A stretch of DNA of 64,000 bases, taken from CALROG01 sp943369755 (GTDB lineage Bacteria > Pseudomonadota > Gammaproteobacteria > Burkholderiales > Burkholderiaceae_C). The translations under genes and the position numbers were made by a program. The DNA is taken from positions 1-64,000 of the forward strand of contig CALROG020000015.1 of NCBI GenBank assembly GCA_943369755.1, read 5' to 3'. The notes under the pieces are model-generated. The model was not told the origin of the DNA, did not search any database, and saw only the letters and a program-made list of their open reading frames with translations. This document shows positions 31,277 to 40,910 of the stretch, piece after piece. Position 1 is the first letter of the stretch. Each line of letters starts with the position of its first letter.

Positions 31277-33607
31277 TTATCCCGCCAGCATCTCCCACAC
31301 CTTCACCGCCGTCAACGGCATCTGAATGGTCGGCGCGACAGCGGCCTTGCCAGCACGCGCCAAAGCATCGGCCACCGCGTTCACCACGCTCGGCGTGGCG
31401 CCAATGGTGCCGAGTTCGCCCACACCTTTCACGCCCAGCGGGTTGTTCTTGCAGGGGGTGGACTCATCCATCTCGGTGACGAAGTTGCAGGCCATGTTGT
31501 CGGCGCGCGGGGCGGTGTAGTCCATCAAACTGCCGGTGACGGGCTGGCCCGTGTCGCGGTCATAGACCATGTGCTCTTGCAACGCCTGGCCGATGCCCTG
31601 CACTGCGCCGCCGTCCAGTTGCCCGCGCACGATCATCGGGTTGACCACGCGGCCCACGTCGTTGACGCTGCTGTAGCGCACCACCTGCACCGCGCCGGTG
31701 GCGGGGTCAATCTCCACCTCGCTGACGTGGCAGCCGTTGGGCCAGGTCGGGCCGCTGACCGCACTGGTGCTGTCCATGTGGATCACGCCGCCGGCCTGCC
31801 TGGCCGCCAGCGCGAACAGGTCAACGCCCAGGTCTGTGCCCTTCACCGTGAAGCGGCCGGCTGCATAGGCGATGTCTTCGGCCGCGGCCTCCAGCTCTTT
31901 GGCGGCGAGCTGTTTGGCGTGGTCAATGGTGCGCTCGGAGCCCACCCGCATGGCCGAGCCACCGGTAAAGAGGGAGCGCGAGCCGGCGCTGCCAAAGCCG
32001 TCGCCCCGGTCGGTGTCGCCCAGAATCACCTTCACGCGCTCGATCGGCACGCCAAACACGTCCACCACCAATTGCGCCAGCGTGGTGGCAATGCCCTGGC
32101 CCATCTGGTTGACGGCAGAGAACACTTCAATCGTGCCGTCTGATTTCACATCGAGCGTGACGCGCTCTTCAAACACGTTGCCGCCGGTCCACTCCAGAAA
32201 GGTGGCGATGCCCAAGCCCCGCAGCAGGCCGCCGGCCTTGCTCTGCGCGGCGCGTGCCTCAAAGCCGGCCCAGTCGGCCAGCGCCAGGCCCTGGTCCATG
32301 ACCTTTTCAAACTGGCCGGTGTCGTAGGTCTGGCCCATCGGGTTTTTGTAGGGCATTTGTTCGGGCGCAATGAAGTTGCGTCGGCGCAGCGCGATGCGGT
32401 CCATGCCGATCTGGCGCGCCGCCTCGTCCATCAGCCGCTCCATGATGAAGATCGCCTCGGGTCGGCCGGCACCGCGGTAGGCGCTGGTGGGCGCGGTGTT
32501 GGTCAGCACCGCCTTGAAATGGAAGTCGATGGTCTGGATGTCGTACACACTGGTCTGCACCCAGGGGCCGATCATCAGCGTGATGGCCACGCCCGTGGGG
32601 ATGGCGTAAGCGCCGATGTTGCCCATGGAGCGCAAGCGCAGGCCCAGAATCTTGCCGTCGGCCGCCAGCGCCAGCTCGGCCCGGGTTTGCAGGTCACGGC
32701 CATGGGTGGAGGTCAGGAAGTCTTCGCTGCGGTCGGCAATCCACTTCACCGGGCGTTGCAGGGTATGGGCGGCCCAGGCCACGGCGGCGTCTTCGGGGTA
32801 GATGCCGGTCTTCATGCCAAAGCCGCCGCCCACGTCGCCCACGGTCACCCGCACCTTGTCGCGCGGCAGGCCAAGAATGTCGTTGCACAGCGCGTTTTTT
32901 ACGCCGCTGGGCATCTGGCTGCTCATGCGCAGCGTCAGGCGGCCGTCGTCGGCCACCCAGGCCAACACCGCGCGCGGCTCAATGGTGAGCGCCGCCACCC
33001 GCTGGTTGTGGATGGCGAGCGTGACCACATGCGCGGCCTTGGCAAATGCCTCGGCGGTGGCGGCTTCGTTGCCGTGGCGCAGCTCGGCGCTGATGTTGTC
33101 AGGTGCCTCAAGGCACAGCGCGGGCGCACCGGCGGCAGTGGCATCGTCTGCGCCCACCACATGGGGCAGCTCCTGGTAGTCCACCATCACGGCCTCAGCG
33201 GCGTCGCGCGCCTGCTGCATGGTTTCGGCCACCACCAGGGCCACGGCCTCGCCCACGTAGCGCACCCGCTCAAGCGCCAGCACACGGCGCGCCGGCGACA
33301 CGCCCGGGGCACCGCCAGCACGCTTGAAGTTGGGGCTGTGGGGAATGGGCTTGACGCCTGCGGCCGCCAGTTCCGCCCCGGTAACCACCGCCACTACGCC
33401 CGGCATGGTTTTGGCCACCGCCGTGTCTATGCCGCTGATGTCGGCATGCGGGTAGGGCGAGCGCACAAAGCACAAATGCAACTGGCCCGCGGGCACGATG
33501 TCGTCGGTGTACTGGCCGGTGCCCTTGAGCAGGGCTTCGTCTTCAAGGCGCTTCACGGCCTGGCCGCTGCCAAAGCGGGCCGGGATGTCCAGGGTGTCGG
33601 TGGTCAT
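31277..33607 (-). CDS. Form II CoxL-like molybdopterin-binding subunit (xanthine dehydrogenase family)
   Basis: 776 residues from the ATG at 33607, with GGAGAG seven bases upstream. Typical large-subunit segments include GDVGGGFGMKTG, AVNQMGQGI and the catalytic-glutamate segment GVKGVGELGT near the C-terminus. The active-site loop reads AYRGAGR, the form II signature, instead of the AYXCSFR of true CO dehydrogenases, so CO oxidation is unlikely and an aromatic or aldehyde hydroxylase is more probable. No medium (FAD) or small (2Fe-2S) subunit gene is nearby, which is odd because this subunit normally needs both. Confidence 0.88.
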   Translation of the reverse strand: MTTDTLDIPARFGSGQAVKRLEDEALLKGTGQYTDDIVPAGQLHLCFVRSPYPHADISGIDTAVAKTMPGVVAVVTGAELAAAGVKPIPHSPNFKRAGGAPGVSPARRVLALERVRYVGEAVALVVAETMQQARDAAEAVMVDYQELPHVVGADDATAAGAPALCLEAPDNISAELRHGNEAATAEAFAKAAHVVTLAIHNQRVAALTIEPRAVLAWVADDGRLTLRMSSQMPSGVKNALCNDILGLPRDKVRVTVGDVGGGFGMKTGIYPEDAAVAWAAHTLQRPVKWIADRSEDFLTSTHGRDLQTRAELALAADGKILGLRLRSMGNIGAYAIPTGVAITLMIGPWVQTSVYDIQTIDFHFKAVLTNTAPTSAYRGAGRPEAIFIMERLMDEAARQIGMDRIALRRRNFIAPEQMPYKNPMGQTYDTGQFEKVMDQGLALADWAGFEARAAQSKAGGLLRGLGIATFLEWTGGNVFEERVTLDVKSDGTIEVFSAVNQMGQGIATTLAQLVVDVFGVPIERVKVILGDTDRGDGFGSAGSRSLFTGGSAMRVGSERTIDHAKQLAAKELEAAAEDIAYAAGRFTVKGTDLGVDLFALAARQAGGVIHMDSTSAVSGPTWPNGCHVSEVEIDPATGAVQVVRYSSVNDVGRVVNPMIVRGQLDGGAVQGIGQALQEHMVYDRDTGQPVTGSLMDYTAPRADNMACNFVTEMDESTPCKNNPLGVKGVGELGTIGATPSVVNAVADALARAGKAAVAPTIQMPLTAVKVWEMLAG

Positions 33608-33646
33608 GGGTATGCTCTCCAGAGCGTGCAAGTCTCGTTGATTTCG

Positions 33647-34498
33647 CTAACGCGCGCTGGCACCCAGCCGCTCGCTGGTCCAGCGCAAAAGGTCTATCCA
33701 CATCTGACGGGTCTCGCTGTCCAGCGGGGTGCGCATGGCGTTGGGCAGCTCCACCGTGACCACCGGCACGCCCTTGTGCACGCCGCCGTAGTTGCCCAGC
33801 GAGCCGGGAAAGATGCCCACCTGGTCCAGGTACAGGCGGCCCAGCTTGCTGGGTGGCACCGAGGGGCCGTCAAAGTCCAGCACCCCATAGGGGGCGTGGA
33901 TGCTGACGATCAGGTGCGGCTTGAAGGCCTGCATCTCGGCGTGCACAAACCTGGTTTCGGGCTCCGACATGGCCTTGGGGCCAGGCCAGCGCCGCGGGTC
34001 TTTGCGCACCCGCTTTTCCCAATAGATCGGGGCGTCGCGCTCCCAGTTGGGGGTGGGGAAGTTGCGGTTCAGGTCCACCCCATTGGCGTTCATGCGCCGG
34101 GGCGGGCGGCTGAGCAGGCCGTCCGGGTTGAGCGCCGGAATAAAGCGCCAGTGCACCGGCTGCGGCATCTGGATCAGGGGGTCTTGTGCCAGGCCAATCC
34201 AGTGCAGCGCCACCGAGGCCGACGACAGCTCGTCGCCATGAATCGCGCCGATCACCAGCACCCGCAACTTGGCGTCTGGCGGCTGGATGTCGCGGGTGTA
34301 CAGCGGCACACCCCGGACTGAGCGGCCCGCGCTGGCCTGCAGCCCGGCGCTGGCGCACAGCTGCGCACTCACATTTGGCAGTTTTCCAACAAAATCGCCG
34401 CAAGGCCCTGTGGAATATGCGTGACCCGCTATGAAAAGCATAGCGAAGCCGATGGCCTTTGCCACCCGCGCGGGGAGCGCGCCGGGCCGCTGCGTCAT
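33647..34498 (-). CDS. Exported M14-type zinc carboxypeptidase
   Basis: 283 residues; the ATG at 34498 overlaps the preceding gene's stop as ATGA. The N-terminus is a signal peptide (core IGFAMLFIAGHAYS). Zinc and substrate residues are His87 and Glu90 (GAIHGDE), NPDG (124-127), DLNRNF (142-147), His201 (SIHAPYG) and Glu250 (VTVELP). It resembles MpaA-like amidases acting on murein or small peptides. The signal-peptide coding region coincides with a degenerate copy of the dispersed repeat. Confidence 0.83.
   Translation of the reverse strand: MTQRPGALPARVAKAIGFAMLFIAGHAYSTGPCGDFVGKLPNVSAQLCASAGLQASAGRSVRGVPLYTRDIQPPDAKLRVLVIGAIHGDELSSASVALHWIGLAQDPLIQMPQPVHWRFIPALNPDGLLSRPPRRMNANGVDLNRNFPTPNWERDAPIYWEKRVRKDPRRWPGPKAMSEPETRFVHAEMQAFKPHLIVSIHAPYGVLDFDGPSVPPSKLGRLYLDQVGIFPGSLGNYGGVHKGVPVVTVELPNAMRTPLDSETRQMWIDLLRWTSERLGASAR
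34388..34444 (-). repeat. Palindromic dispersed repeat, degenerate copy 4, inside a signal-peptide sequence
   Basis: On the minus strand it reads GCTATGCTTTTCATAGCGGG, then TCACGCA, then a diverged tail GGGCCTTGCGGCGATTTTG. It encodes AMLFIAGHAY, the hydrophobic core of the carboxypeptidase signal peptide, in the same frame as copy 3 encodes ATFLIVAHAV. Confidence 0.6.
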
Positions 34499-35667
34499 CC
34501 CTCGACCGTGAAAGTCAACCCCGCGTTGGCCCGCAGCCGCTCGATCAGAGGCGCGCCCATCGCCGCGCCTGGCGTCCAGATGCCGCCGGGCGTTGCGGTG
34601 GCGTCTTGCAACAGGCACACCGCAGATTCGGCAATCATCTTCGAGGTGGAGCCGTAGCCCGGGTCGCGGTCGCCCTTGACGCCCACGCGCAGCGTGCGGC
34701 CGTCAGCCGCTTCGCCCAGAAACAGCAGGTCATAGAAGCCGGTTTCGCGCTCTTCTTTTGACGGGCCTTCGCCCGGCTTGGGGCCAGCGTCAGAGGCCAG
34801 TGACTTGTCGCTGGCAATCGCGTTGGCCATGGCCTCGCCCTTTTCGCCCGGGCCGGTAATCATCATTTCGTCGTAAACAAAGTCTTTGCCGTAGGCGTGC
34901 TTGAGCAAGAAGTTGCTGCGGTGCACATTGCGGGTGTTGATGGCGGCCATAACGAAGGGCGCGACCCAGGCACCCACCTGCTCCTCATACATTGGCTTGT
35001 GGCCAGGCGGCTGCTTCGGCCCCTCAAAACCGGGCGTCAGAGAGAACGGGTTTTTCAGCAAGTCCAGCACCCCGGGCTGGGTGGCCGCAGCGGCCATGGT
35101 GGCCTTGAGGCTGGCCGCCGTGCCGCCCGAGAAGGTGCCTTTCATGCGGCGCACCCGGCCACGCACCCGCGGCAGCGGCGCCCCAAAGCGCTGGCGCGCT
35201 TCGTTTTGCAGCAGCAGCACGCCCAGATCGAACGGAATGGAGTCAAAGCCGCACGAGAAAACAATGCGCGCACCGCTGGCCTGGGCGGCGGCCTGGTGGG
35301 CGTCGATCATCTGGCGCATCCAGGCCGGCTCGCCGCACAGGTCCACATAGTCGGTGCCACTGGCGGCACAGGCGGCCACCAGTTCATTGCCATAAAGCTG
35401 ATAGGGGCCCACGGTGGTGAGCACCAGGCGGGTGCTGTCGGTAAGGGCTTTGAGGCTGGCGGCGCTGGCGCTGTCCGTCACGACCAGCGGCGTGCTGGCC
35501 GGGGCACCAAGTTCGTCGCGCACCGCGGCCAGCTTGTCGGCACTGCGCCCGCCCATGGCCCAGCGCAAGCCGCTGCCCTGCGGATAGCGCTGCAATAAAT
35601 ACTCCACCACCAGCCGGCCGGTGAAGCCGGTGGCACCGTGGACAACGATGTCAAAAGGTTTGGTCAT
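34495..35667 (-). CDS. Saccharopine-dehydrogenase-like NAD(P)-binding enzyme
   Basis: 390 residues from the ATG at 35667; a longer in-frame extension lacks a ribosome-binding site. The N-terminal Rossmann fold reads VVHGATGFTGRLVVEYLL (about 9-26), followed by VGPYQLYGNELVAACAASGT and YVDLCGEPAW, characteristic of the trans-acting enoyl-reductase/saccharopine-dehydrogenase-like group. The C-terminal region is conserved in length. The reaction is unknown. It is upstream of and coupled to the carboxypeptidase gene. Confidence 0.83.
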   Translation of the reverse strand: MTKPFDIVVHGATGFTGRLVVEYLLQRYPQGSGLRWAMGGRSADKLAAVRDELGAPASTPLVVTDSASAASLKALTDSTRLVLTTVGPYQLYGNELVAACAASGTDYVDLCGEPAWMRQMIDAHQAAAQASGARIVFSCGFDSIPFDLGVLLLQNEARQRFGAPLPRVRGRVRRMKGTFSGGTAASLKATMAAAATQPGVLDLLKNPFSLTPGFEGPKQPPGHKPMYEEQVGAWVAPFVMAAINTRNVHRSNFLLKHAYGKDFVYDEMMITGPGEKGEAMANAIASDKSLASDAGPKPGEGPSKEERETGFYDLLFLGEAADGRTLRVGVKGDRDPGYGSTSKMIAESAVCLLQDATATPGGIWTPGAAMGAPLIERLRANAGLTFTVEG

Positions 35668-35748
35668 GGATCCAGTGTAAAGGCCCAGGCGCGGCAAAAA
35701 GCACTGCTGCATCGAGCAAGGCATGCGCATCGGTTGGTGTTGGCTGCA

Positions 35749-36657
35749 CTACTGTTTTGTGGCGCGCGTCAAAAGCTCAACGGCACGGCACGCCTGCGCC
35801 GAATTTTTGCGCCAAATCAAGCCAATAGCGGTTTCTTCAAGCCCGATATTGACCGGCAAAATTGCGGTCTGGTGACTGTTTTGCACTGCGGCCGAATGGG
35901 CGCAACAGGTCAACAAGTCGGTCTGCGCCACCAAAGAAAGACTGTAAAAGAAAGATGGCGACTCCACCACGGGAACGGGCGGAGAAAGGCCTTGCCGGAA
36001 GTACGCATCCGCGACCGCAACGCGGGTGGTGGACTCCACGCTGGGCAGCACCCAGGGCCATGCCAACAAGTCCTCAATGTCCAGGTCAGTTCTCCCCACC
36101 AAGGGATGCTGCTTGCTTGCCACCACCGACAAGCTGCTTTGATACAGCACGCGTTGCGCCAGTCCGTCAATGCTGGCGCTGGCAACCGCCTTGGTCGACA
36201 AGCGACCCAACATCAGGTCAATTTCACTAGCCCGGAGCATTTCCACCAAGCGGTCGGCACTGTGGTCAAAGATCTGAACCCGCCACGCTGGCGTGGCCCC
36301 TATCAAGCTCTTGACGATTCTTGGCAGCAACGTTGTCGTGGTGTGTGGGAATGCGCCGATTCGCAGTAGTGGCAGCCCTTCCTCGCGCAGGGACTGCGCC
36401 ATCGCGCCCACCTCGCCAAGTACCGTTTGACAGCGTGGCAGTAGCGCTTGCCCCTGTTCGGTCAGTGCCATGCCTCGGCCTTGTCGGCGAAATAGCTTCG
36501 CGCCAAAAAGGCTTTCGATTTCCTTGAGCATCATGCTTGCAGCTGAAGGCGTCATTGACAGCTGTTCAGCGGTCGCCGCAAGCGAACCCGCCGAGGCCAG
36601 CAGCCCTACAAATTTCAAATGTCGAATCCTCAATTGATCAAGTCGATAGGGCGACAT
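35749..36657 (-). CDS. LysR-family regulator
   Basis: 302 residues from the ATG at 36657 (a TTG four codons earlier is possible). The HTH covers about 15-60 (LLASAGSLAATAEQLSMTPS, AASMMLKEIESLFGAKLF). Divergent from the peptidase, binding-protein, sulfatase and porin run, with a 106-base AT-rich gap between the starts, which makes it the likely regulator of that run. Confidence 0.87.
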   Translation of the reverse strand: MSPYRLDQLRIRHLKFVGLLASAGSLAATAEQLSMTPSAASMMLKEIESLFGAKLFRRQGRGMALTEQGQALLPRCQTVLGEVGAMAQSLREEGLPLLRIGAFPHTTTTLLPRIVKSLIGATPAWRVQIFDHSADRLVEMLRASEIDLMLGRLSTKAVASASIDGLAQRVLYQSSLSVVASKQHPLVGRTDLDIEDLLAWPWVLPSVESTTRVAVADAYFRQGLSPPVPVVESPSFFYSLSLVAQTDLLTCCAHSAAVQNSHQTAILPVNIGLEETAIGLIWRKNSAQACRAVELLTRATKQ

Positions 36658-36763
36658 GGCGGGGCTCAAAAGTCAGAAAGACCTGATCATATAGTCAATT
36701 TAAGTCACTTATTTCTTGTTTTAGATCCATAAACTCGATCAAAGTCACCAAGTCAGGCGTCCC
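36658..36763. promoter_or_regulatory. Divergent promoter between the LysR and peptidase genes
   Basis: 106 bases, much more AT-rich than its surroundings (GTCAATTTAAGTCACTTATT). AGTCA occurs repeatedly (AAAGTCAG, ATAGTCAA, AAGTCACT, AAAGTCACC, AAGTCAGG), which may be half-sites for the LysR protein. No exact box can be fixed. Confidence 0.4.
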
Positions 36764-38422
36764 ATGCGAAAACACTTTGCAGATGTTTCTCTCCGTGCGC
36801 TGCGCGCCCACAAGGCCCAAACCGGCAAGGACGCCCGCTGGTTGGCGCTTACTGCCGGGACGTTTTTGGCCATCGCCAGCGCGTGCGCCTTGCCTACGGC
36901 GACCTACGCACAGTTCGACCCAGCCAAGGTACGGGCCGAGCCCGAGGCGGTGGCGCGTCGGTATCCCGACCCGGTCGTTCCCTACCAAACCCCCGGCCTT
37001 TCTCCTGGACGCAGCGGCTTTGCAAGCCACGAAGAAGTGCTTGGTTTTGCACAGAATCTGGCCAGCAAAGACAAGCAGGTATCCCTGCGGCTGATTGGCA
37101 AGTCTCAGCAAGGCCGTGATATTCCACTGCTCGTGCTGACATCTGCACGTGGGTTTCAGAACGACAAGCCCACCGTATTGGTTTTGGGCCAACAACACGG
37201 CAACGAGCCCGCTGGCGGAGAAGCAGCACTCGCATTGGCCTACCAGTTACGCACCACTGAGGCGCAGATGCTGGAGCAGGTCAACGTGCTCATATTGCCG
37301 CGCGCCAACCCCGACGGCGCTGAAAATTTTGTGCGCAGCACGGCCAGTGGCCTGGATGTGAATCGAGACCATTTGCTTTTGCAAACGCCCGAGGGCCGGG
37401 CCATTGCAGAGACGGCCCTGCGCTACAGGCCGCAAGTGGTCATGGACCTGCACGAATTCACCGTCGGCGACCGCTGGCTAGACAAGTTCGCAGGCTACGC
37501 CAAATACGATGCGCTGCTCCAGGCTTCTACCGTGGGCAATATGGACCCCATCGTGGCCACGCTGGCCCTGAGAGACTTTGTGGGCTCAGCGCGCACGGCG
37601 CTGGAGAGTCAGCAACTCACCACCTTTTGGTATCACACGTCGTCAACCGATCCGCTGGACCGGGTGGTCAGCATGGGAGGTGTCCAGCCCGACACCGGAC
37701 GCAATGTGTTTGGTCTGCGCAATGCCGTGAGCATTCTGATTGAAACCCGAGGGGTGGGAATCGGTCGAGCGCACTTTGCCCGAAGGGTACATACCCACGT
37801 CGTGGCGAGCCTGGCGATCATTCGAACCGCCGCGTCACAAGGTCAAGGCCTTGTCCAGGCCATTGAGGCTGCGGGCCAGGCCACCGCTGCAAAGGCCTGC
37901 CAAGGCGAGAGCGTTGTCAGGGCGCAGGCCTCACCGACCAAAGAAACATTGCTCTTGGTTGATGCCGTGACCGGGGCAGACCGCGCCGAGCTGGTCGACT
38001 GGCGCTCGGCGCTGGTGCTGAACGTCCTGGAGACCCGCAAGCGGCCATGCGGCTATTGGCTGGGACCCAGCCAGGAAGCCGCCATCAAGAAGCTGGAGTC
38101 TTTGGGTGTGAAAGTGATGCCACTGGCCCGGGAGCGCCGAGCAATGGTGCATGCGTACCGCGTTTTGTCGGAAAAGGGGGGGCAGCGTCTCGATGCCCGC
38201 GGTGCCATCGCCGCGACCCGGGCGATACGCGAAATTTCGGTGGCGCTGGACGCGTCGACGGCGACGTTGCCCGCTGGCGGTTGGTATGTTGGCTTGGACC
38301 AGCCGCTGGGCAATCTTGTCGCCGCCGCCCTGGAACCCGATTCCCAGAACAGCTTCGTGGCCAATCATGTCCTCGAATTGAACAGCACGTCTTTGCTGCG
38401 CGTCTTGCAGATGCTCGACTGA
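36764..38422 (+). CDS. Exported M14-family metallocarboxypeptidase
   Basis: 552 residues. A long N-region and hydrophobic stretch (LALTAGTFLAIASACALP) end in a signal-peptidase site near TYA-Q (49/50), so the enzyme acts in the periplasm. Catalytic residues are His145 and Glu148 (GQQHGNEPAGGE), NPDG (182-185), DVNRD (198-202), His230 (DLHEF) and Glu327 (LIETRG). The C-terminal ~200 residues form an additional domain of unknown role. It is the first gene of a run with a Bug binding protein, a sulfatase and a porin. Confidence 0.85.
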   Translation: MRKHFADVSLRALRAHKAQTGKDARWLALTAGTFLAIASACALPTATYAQFDPAKVRAEPEAVARRYPDPVVPYQTPGLSPGRSGFASHEEVLGFAQNLASKDKQVSLRLIGKSQQGRDIPLLVLTSARGFQNDKPTVLVLGQQHGNEPAGGEAALALAYQLRTTEAQMLEQVNVLILPRANPDGAENFVRSTASGLDVNRDHLLLQTPEGRAIAETALRYRPQVVMDLHEFTVGDRWLDKFAGYAKYDALLQASTVGNMDPIVATLALRDFVGSARTALESQQLTTFWYHTSSTDPLDRVVSMGGVQPDTGRNVFGLRNAVSILIETRGVGIGRAHFARRVHTHVVASLAIIRTAASQGQGLVQAIEAAGQATAAKACQGESVVRAQASPTKETLLLVDAVTGADRAELVDWRSALVLNVLETRKRPCGYWLGPSQEAAIKKLESLGVKVMPLARERRAMVHAYRVLSEKGGQRLDARGAIAATRAIREISVALDASTATLPAGGWYVGLDQPLGNLVAAALEPDSQNSFVANHVLELNSTSLLRVLQMLD

Positions 38423-38535
38423 GCAGGCATCAAGCTCGAAGTAGTTCAGAAAAAACTGACGTTCAGGTCAAAACAACTGCTATTGCCCTTGCTTCACGTA
38501 TCTAGACTGTTCAATTCCTATTGAGGCAAACCACC

Positions 38536-39519
38536 ATGTCGACCCCTACTTGCCGGCAAACACGCCGCGACTCACTCCTGTCGTTACTCGGTTTGGTCGC
38601 GCTGCCGGGGACCTCCATGGCGCAGGAGTGGCCCAGCAAGTCTTTGACTTTTGTCGTTCCCTTCCCTCCCGGCGGTTCGAACGACATCGCCGCTCGTGTG
38701 GTGTCGGAGGGCGTGCGTAAACGTCTCAACCAAACGGTGGTGATCGAAAACAAGGCCGGAGCCAACGGATCGCTCGGGGTTGATTCGGTACTGCGTGCGC
38801 CAAAAGACCATCACACCTTTCTGGTCGCATCCGACTCGGTCTCGCTGCTACCGCTTTTCCGCCCAACCCCATGGGATTTGACCAAGACGTTCATCCCGGT
38901 CGCTGCGCTGTCGTTTCAACCCATTGTTGTTGTGACTGCCCCCGCATCCGGGCTGAAATCAATCAAAGACCTGCGCACTTTGGCAAAGGCCAAGCCCAAT
39001 CAAGTCTCGTACGCCAGCTCGGGGCAGGGTTCAATCCAGCATCTGGTGGGCGAGCTCTTCGCGCAACAACTGGGCATCGACCTGCTGCACGTACCCTACA
39101 AAGGCGGTGGCCAGGCGGTGAATGATGTGCTTGCCGGTCAGGTCATGGTGGCCGTCTTGGGTGCCGCCGCGGTTTTGCCGCACATCAAAGCAGGCCGCTT
39201 GGTTCCCCTGGCCGTCAGCACGCGCAGCCGTTCAGCCATGCTGCCAGACGTCCCCACGTTGGCCGAAAGCGGCGCAGCAGATGTCGATGTCGCTCAATGG
39301 TCGGCATTGTTTGCACTGGACGGGACCCCCGCACCCGTGCTGGCCAAGCTGAGAAGCAGCGTTGTCGAGACGCTGGCCGACCCGGAGGTCAAGCAACGGT
39401 TTGTGAATGCAGCGATGGACATCAGCACCGTATCACCGGAAGCCTTCCGACAGCAAATCATCCAGGACCGTGAACGCTGGGCCAAGCTGATCAAGGATCG
39501 CAAGATTTCACTGGAATGA
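38536..39519 (+). CDS. Bug-type tripartite tricarboxylate transporter solute-binding protein
   Basis: 327 residues starting MSTPTCRQTRRDSLLSLLGL, a signal with twin arginines (RRDSLL) that may use the Tat route. The mature protein has the Bug family marks: VPFPPGGSNDIAARVV, VENKAGANGSLG and HVPYKGGGQAVNDVLAGQV. Bug proteins bind carboxylates or other small acids in the periplasm. No TctA or TctB membrane subunits are in the window. It is followed with an ATGA overlap by the sulfatase gene. Confidence 0.92.
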   Translation: MSTPTCRQTRRDSLLSLLGLVALPGTSMAQEWPSKSLTFVVPFPPGGSNDIAARVVSEGVRKRLNQTVVIENKAGANGSLGVDSVLRAPKDHHTFLVASDSVSLLPLFRPTPWDLTKTFIPVAALSFQPIVVVTAPASGLKSIKDLRTLAKAKPNQVSYASSGQGSIQHLVGELFAQQLGIDLLHVPYKGGGQAVNDVLAGQVMVAVLGAAAVLPHIKAGRLVPLAVSTRSRSAMLPDVPTLAESGAADVDVAQWSALFALDGTPAPVLAKLRSSVVETLADPEVKQRFVNAAMDISTVSPEAFRQQIIQDRERWAKLIKDRKISLE

Positions 39520-40901
39520 TGATCAAAGCGAACCCGTCGCCCAACATCGTTTTGGTGCTGGCCGACAACCTGGGCTGGGGTGAGCTGGGCTGCTACGGCG
39601 GCGGCGCGCTTCGCGGCGCGCCCACAGCCCGCATTGACGCGCTGGCGCAGGAGGGCATGCGGTTTTTGAACTTCAATGTCGAAAGTGACTGCGTCCCCAC
39701 CCGCTCGGCTCTCATGACCGGTCGCCACCCCATCCGAACGGGTGCCCTCCAGTCGGTTCCCGCCGGACTTCCGCAAGGCATTCACCCTTGGGAGCGCACG
39801 CTACCCCAGCTCATGAAAGAAGCGGGCTATGCAACCGGCATGTTTGGCAAGTGGCACCTGGGCGACCGGGATGGCCGCCTGCCGCACCAGCGGGGGTTTG
39901 ACGAGTGGTACGGCATCCCGCGCACCACCAATGAAACGATGTTCACTGAGGCGCCAGGCTTTGACCCTTCAGTCGTCGACCTGCCCTACGTCATGGAAGG
40001 TTTTGCGGGCCAACCGGCAAAAAACGTGGCGGTCTACAACCTGCCCAAACGCAGGTTGATCGATAGCGAACTGACGCAAAAGACGATTGACTTCATGCGC
40101 CGCCAGGTCGAAGTCCAGCAGCCCTTCTTTGCCTACGTTCCGCTCACACACTTGCACTTTCCGACACTGCCACACCCGGATTTTGCGGGGCGCAGCGCAG
40201 TAGGCGACTTTGCTGATTCAATGATGGAGATGGACCACCGTCTGGGCCAGCTCCTGGATGCTGTCGACGCGCTGGGAATTCGGGAAGAAACGCTGTTCAT
40301 CTTCGCCAGCGACAACGGCCCGGAGTTTCGCAGGCCCTGGCGTGGCACTGCAGGCCCGTGGAGCGGCACCTATCACACCGCAATGGAAGGCGGGTTGCGT
40401 GTACCGCTGATCGTGCGCTGGCCCGGGAAGATAACGCCGGGGCGGGTCAGTGATGAAATCATCCACGTAACCGATCTCTATTCGACCATCGCCCGTGCCG
40501 GGGACGCAGCCATCCCCACTGACCGCCCCATAGACGGTATCAACCAGCTGGACTGGTGGACCGGGGCAAGCGAGAAGTCAACCCGCGAAGGATTTCTCTT
40601 CTACATCAAGAACGAGCTGAGGGCCGTGAAATGGCGGCACTGGAAGCTTCATCTGGCGTTCGAGAGTGAGCCCAACCAAGGGGTCAGGCACCTTGAAACG
40701 CCATGGCTTTTCAATATCAAACGCGACCCAAAAGAAGAAACCGATGCGGCCATGGAAGACGGTTGGGTCAGAGGCCCGATGCGAAAAATGATTTTGGCGT
40801 TTGACCAGACCCTGCGCGAGTTCAAGCCCATTCCCCCCGGAATTGGTGACGACTACAACCCATCAGCGCAGTTTGAACGCCGCCCATTTCCCCCTCAGTA
40901 G
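39516..40901 (+). CDS. Arylsulfatase-family sulfatase
   Basis: 461 residues. The formylglycine site is Cys59 in CVPTR, followed by SALMTGR, so it needs oxidation of Cys59 by a maturase. Metal-site segments are LADNLGWGE (Asp17; the usual second Asp is Asn18) and FASDNGPE further on; KWHLG is also present. No signal peptide, so the enzyme would be cytosolic and act on imported sulfate esters. Overlap with the Bug gene and close spacing to the porin gene point to one operon for uptake and desulfation of an organic sulfate. Confidence 0.88.
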   Translation: MMIKANPSPNIVLVLADNLGWGELGCYGGGALRGAPTARIDALAQEGMRFLNFNVESDCVPTRSALMTGRHPIRTGALQSVPAGLPQGIHPWERTLPQLMKEAGYATGMFGKWHLGDRDGRLPHQRGFDEWYGIPRTTNETMFTEAPGFDPSVVDLPYVMEGFAGQPAKNVAVYNLPKRRLIDSELTQKTIDFMRRQVEVQQPFFAYVPLTHLHFPTLPHPDFAGRSAVGDFADSMMEMDHRLGQLLDAVDALGIREETLFIFASDNGPEFRRPWRGTAGPWSGTYHTAMEGGLRVPLIVRWPGKITPGRVSDEIIHVTDLYSTIARAGDAAIPTDRPIDGINQLDWWTGASEKSTREGFLFYIKNELRAVKWRHWKLHLAFESEPNQGVRHLETPWLFNIKRDPKEETDAAMEDGWVRGPMRKMILAFDQTLREFKPIPPGIGDDYNPSAQFERRPFPPQ

Positions 40902-40910
40902 AAAGCGACT

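Noticed and set aside
32357..34321. 654-codon open frame on the plus strand opposite the molybdopterin-subunit gene
   Set aside because: Its translation is rich in H, G, R and A without motifs, typical of the antisense of a high-GC gene. The minus-strand gene is a clear family member.
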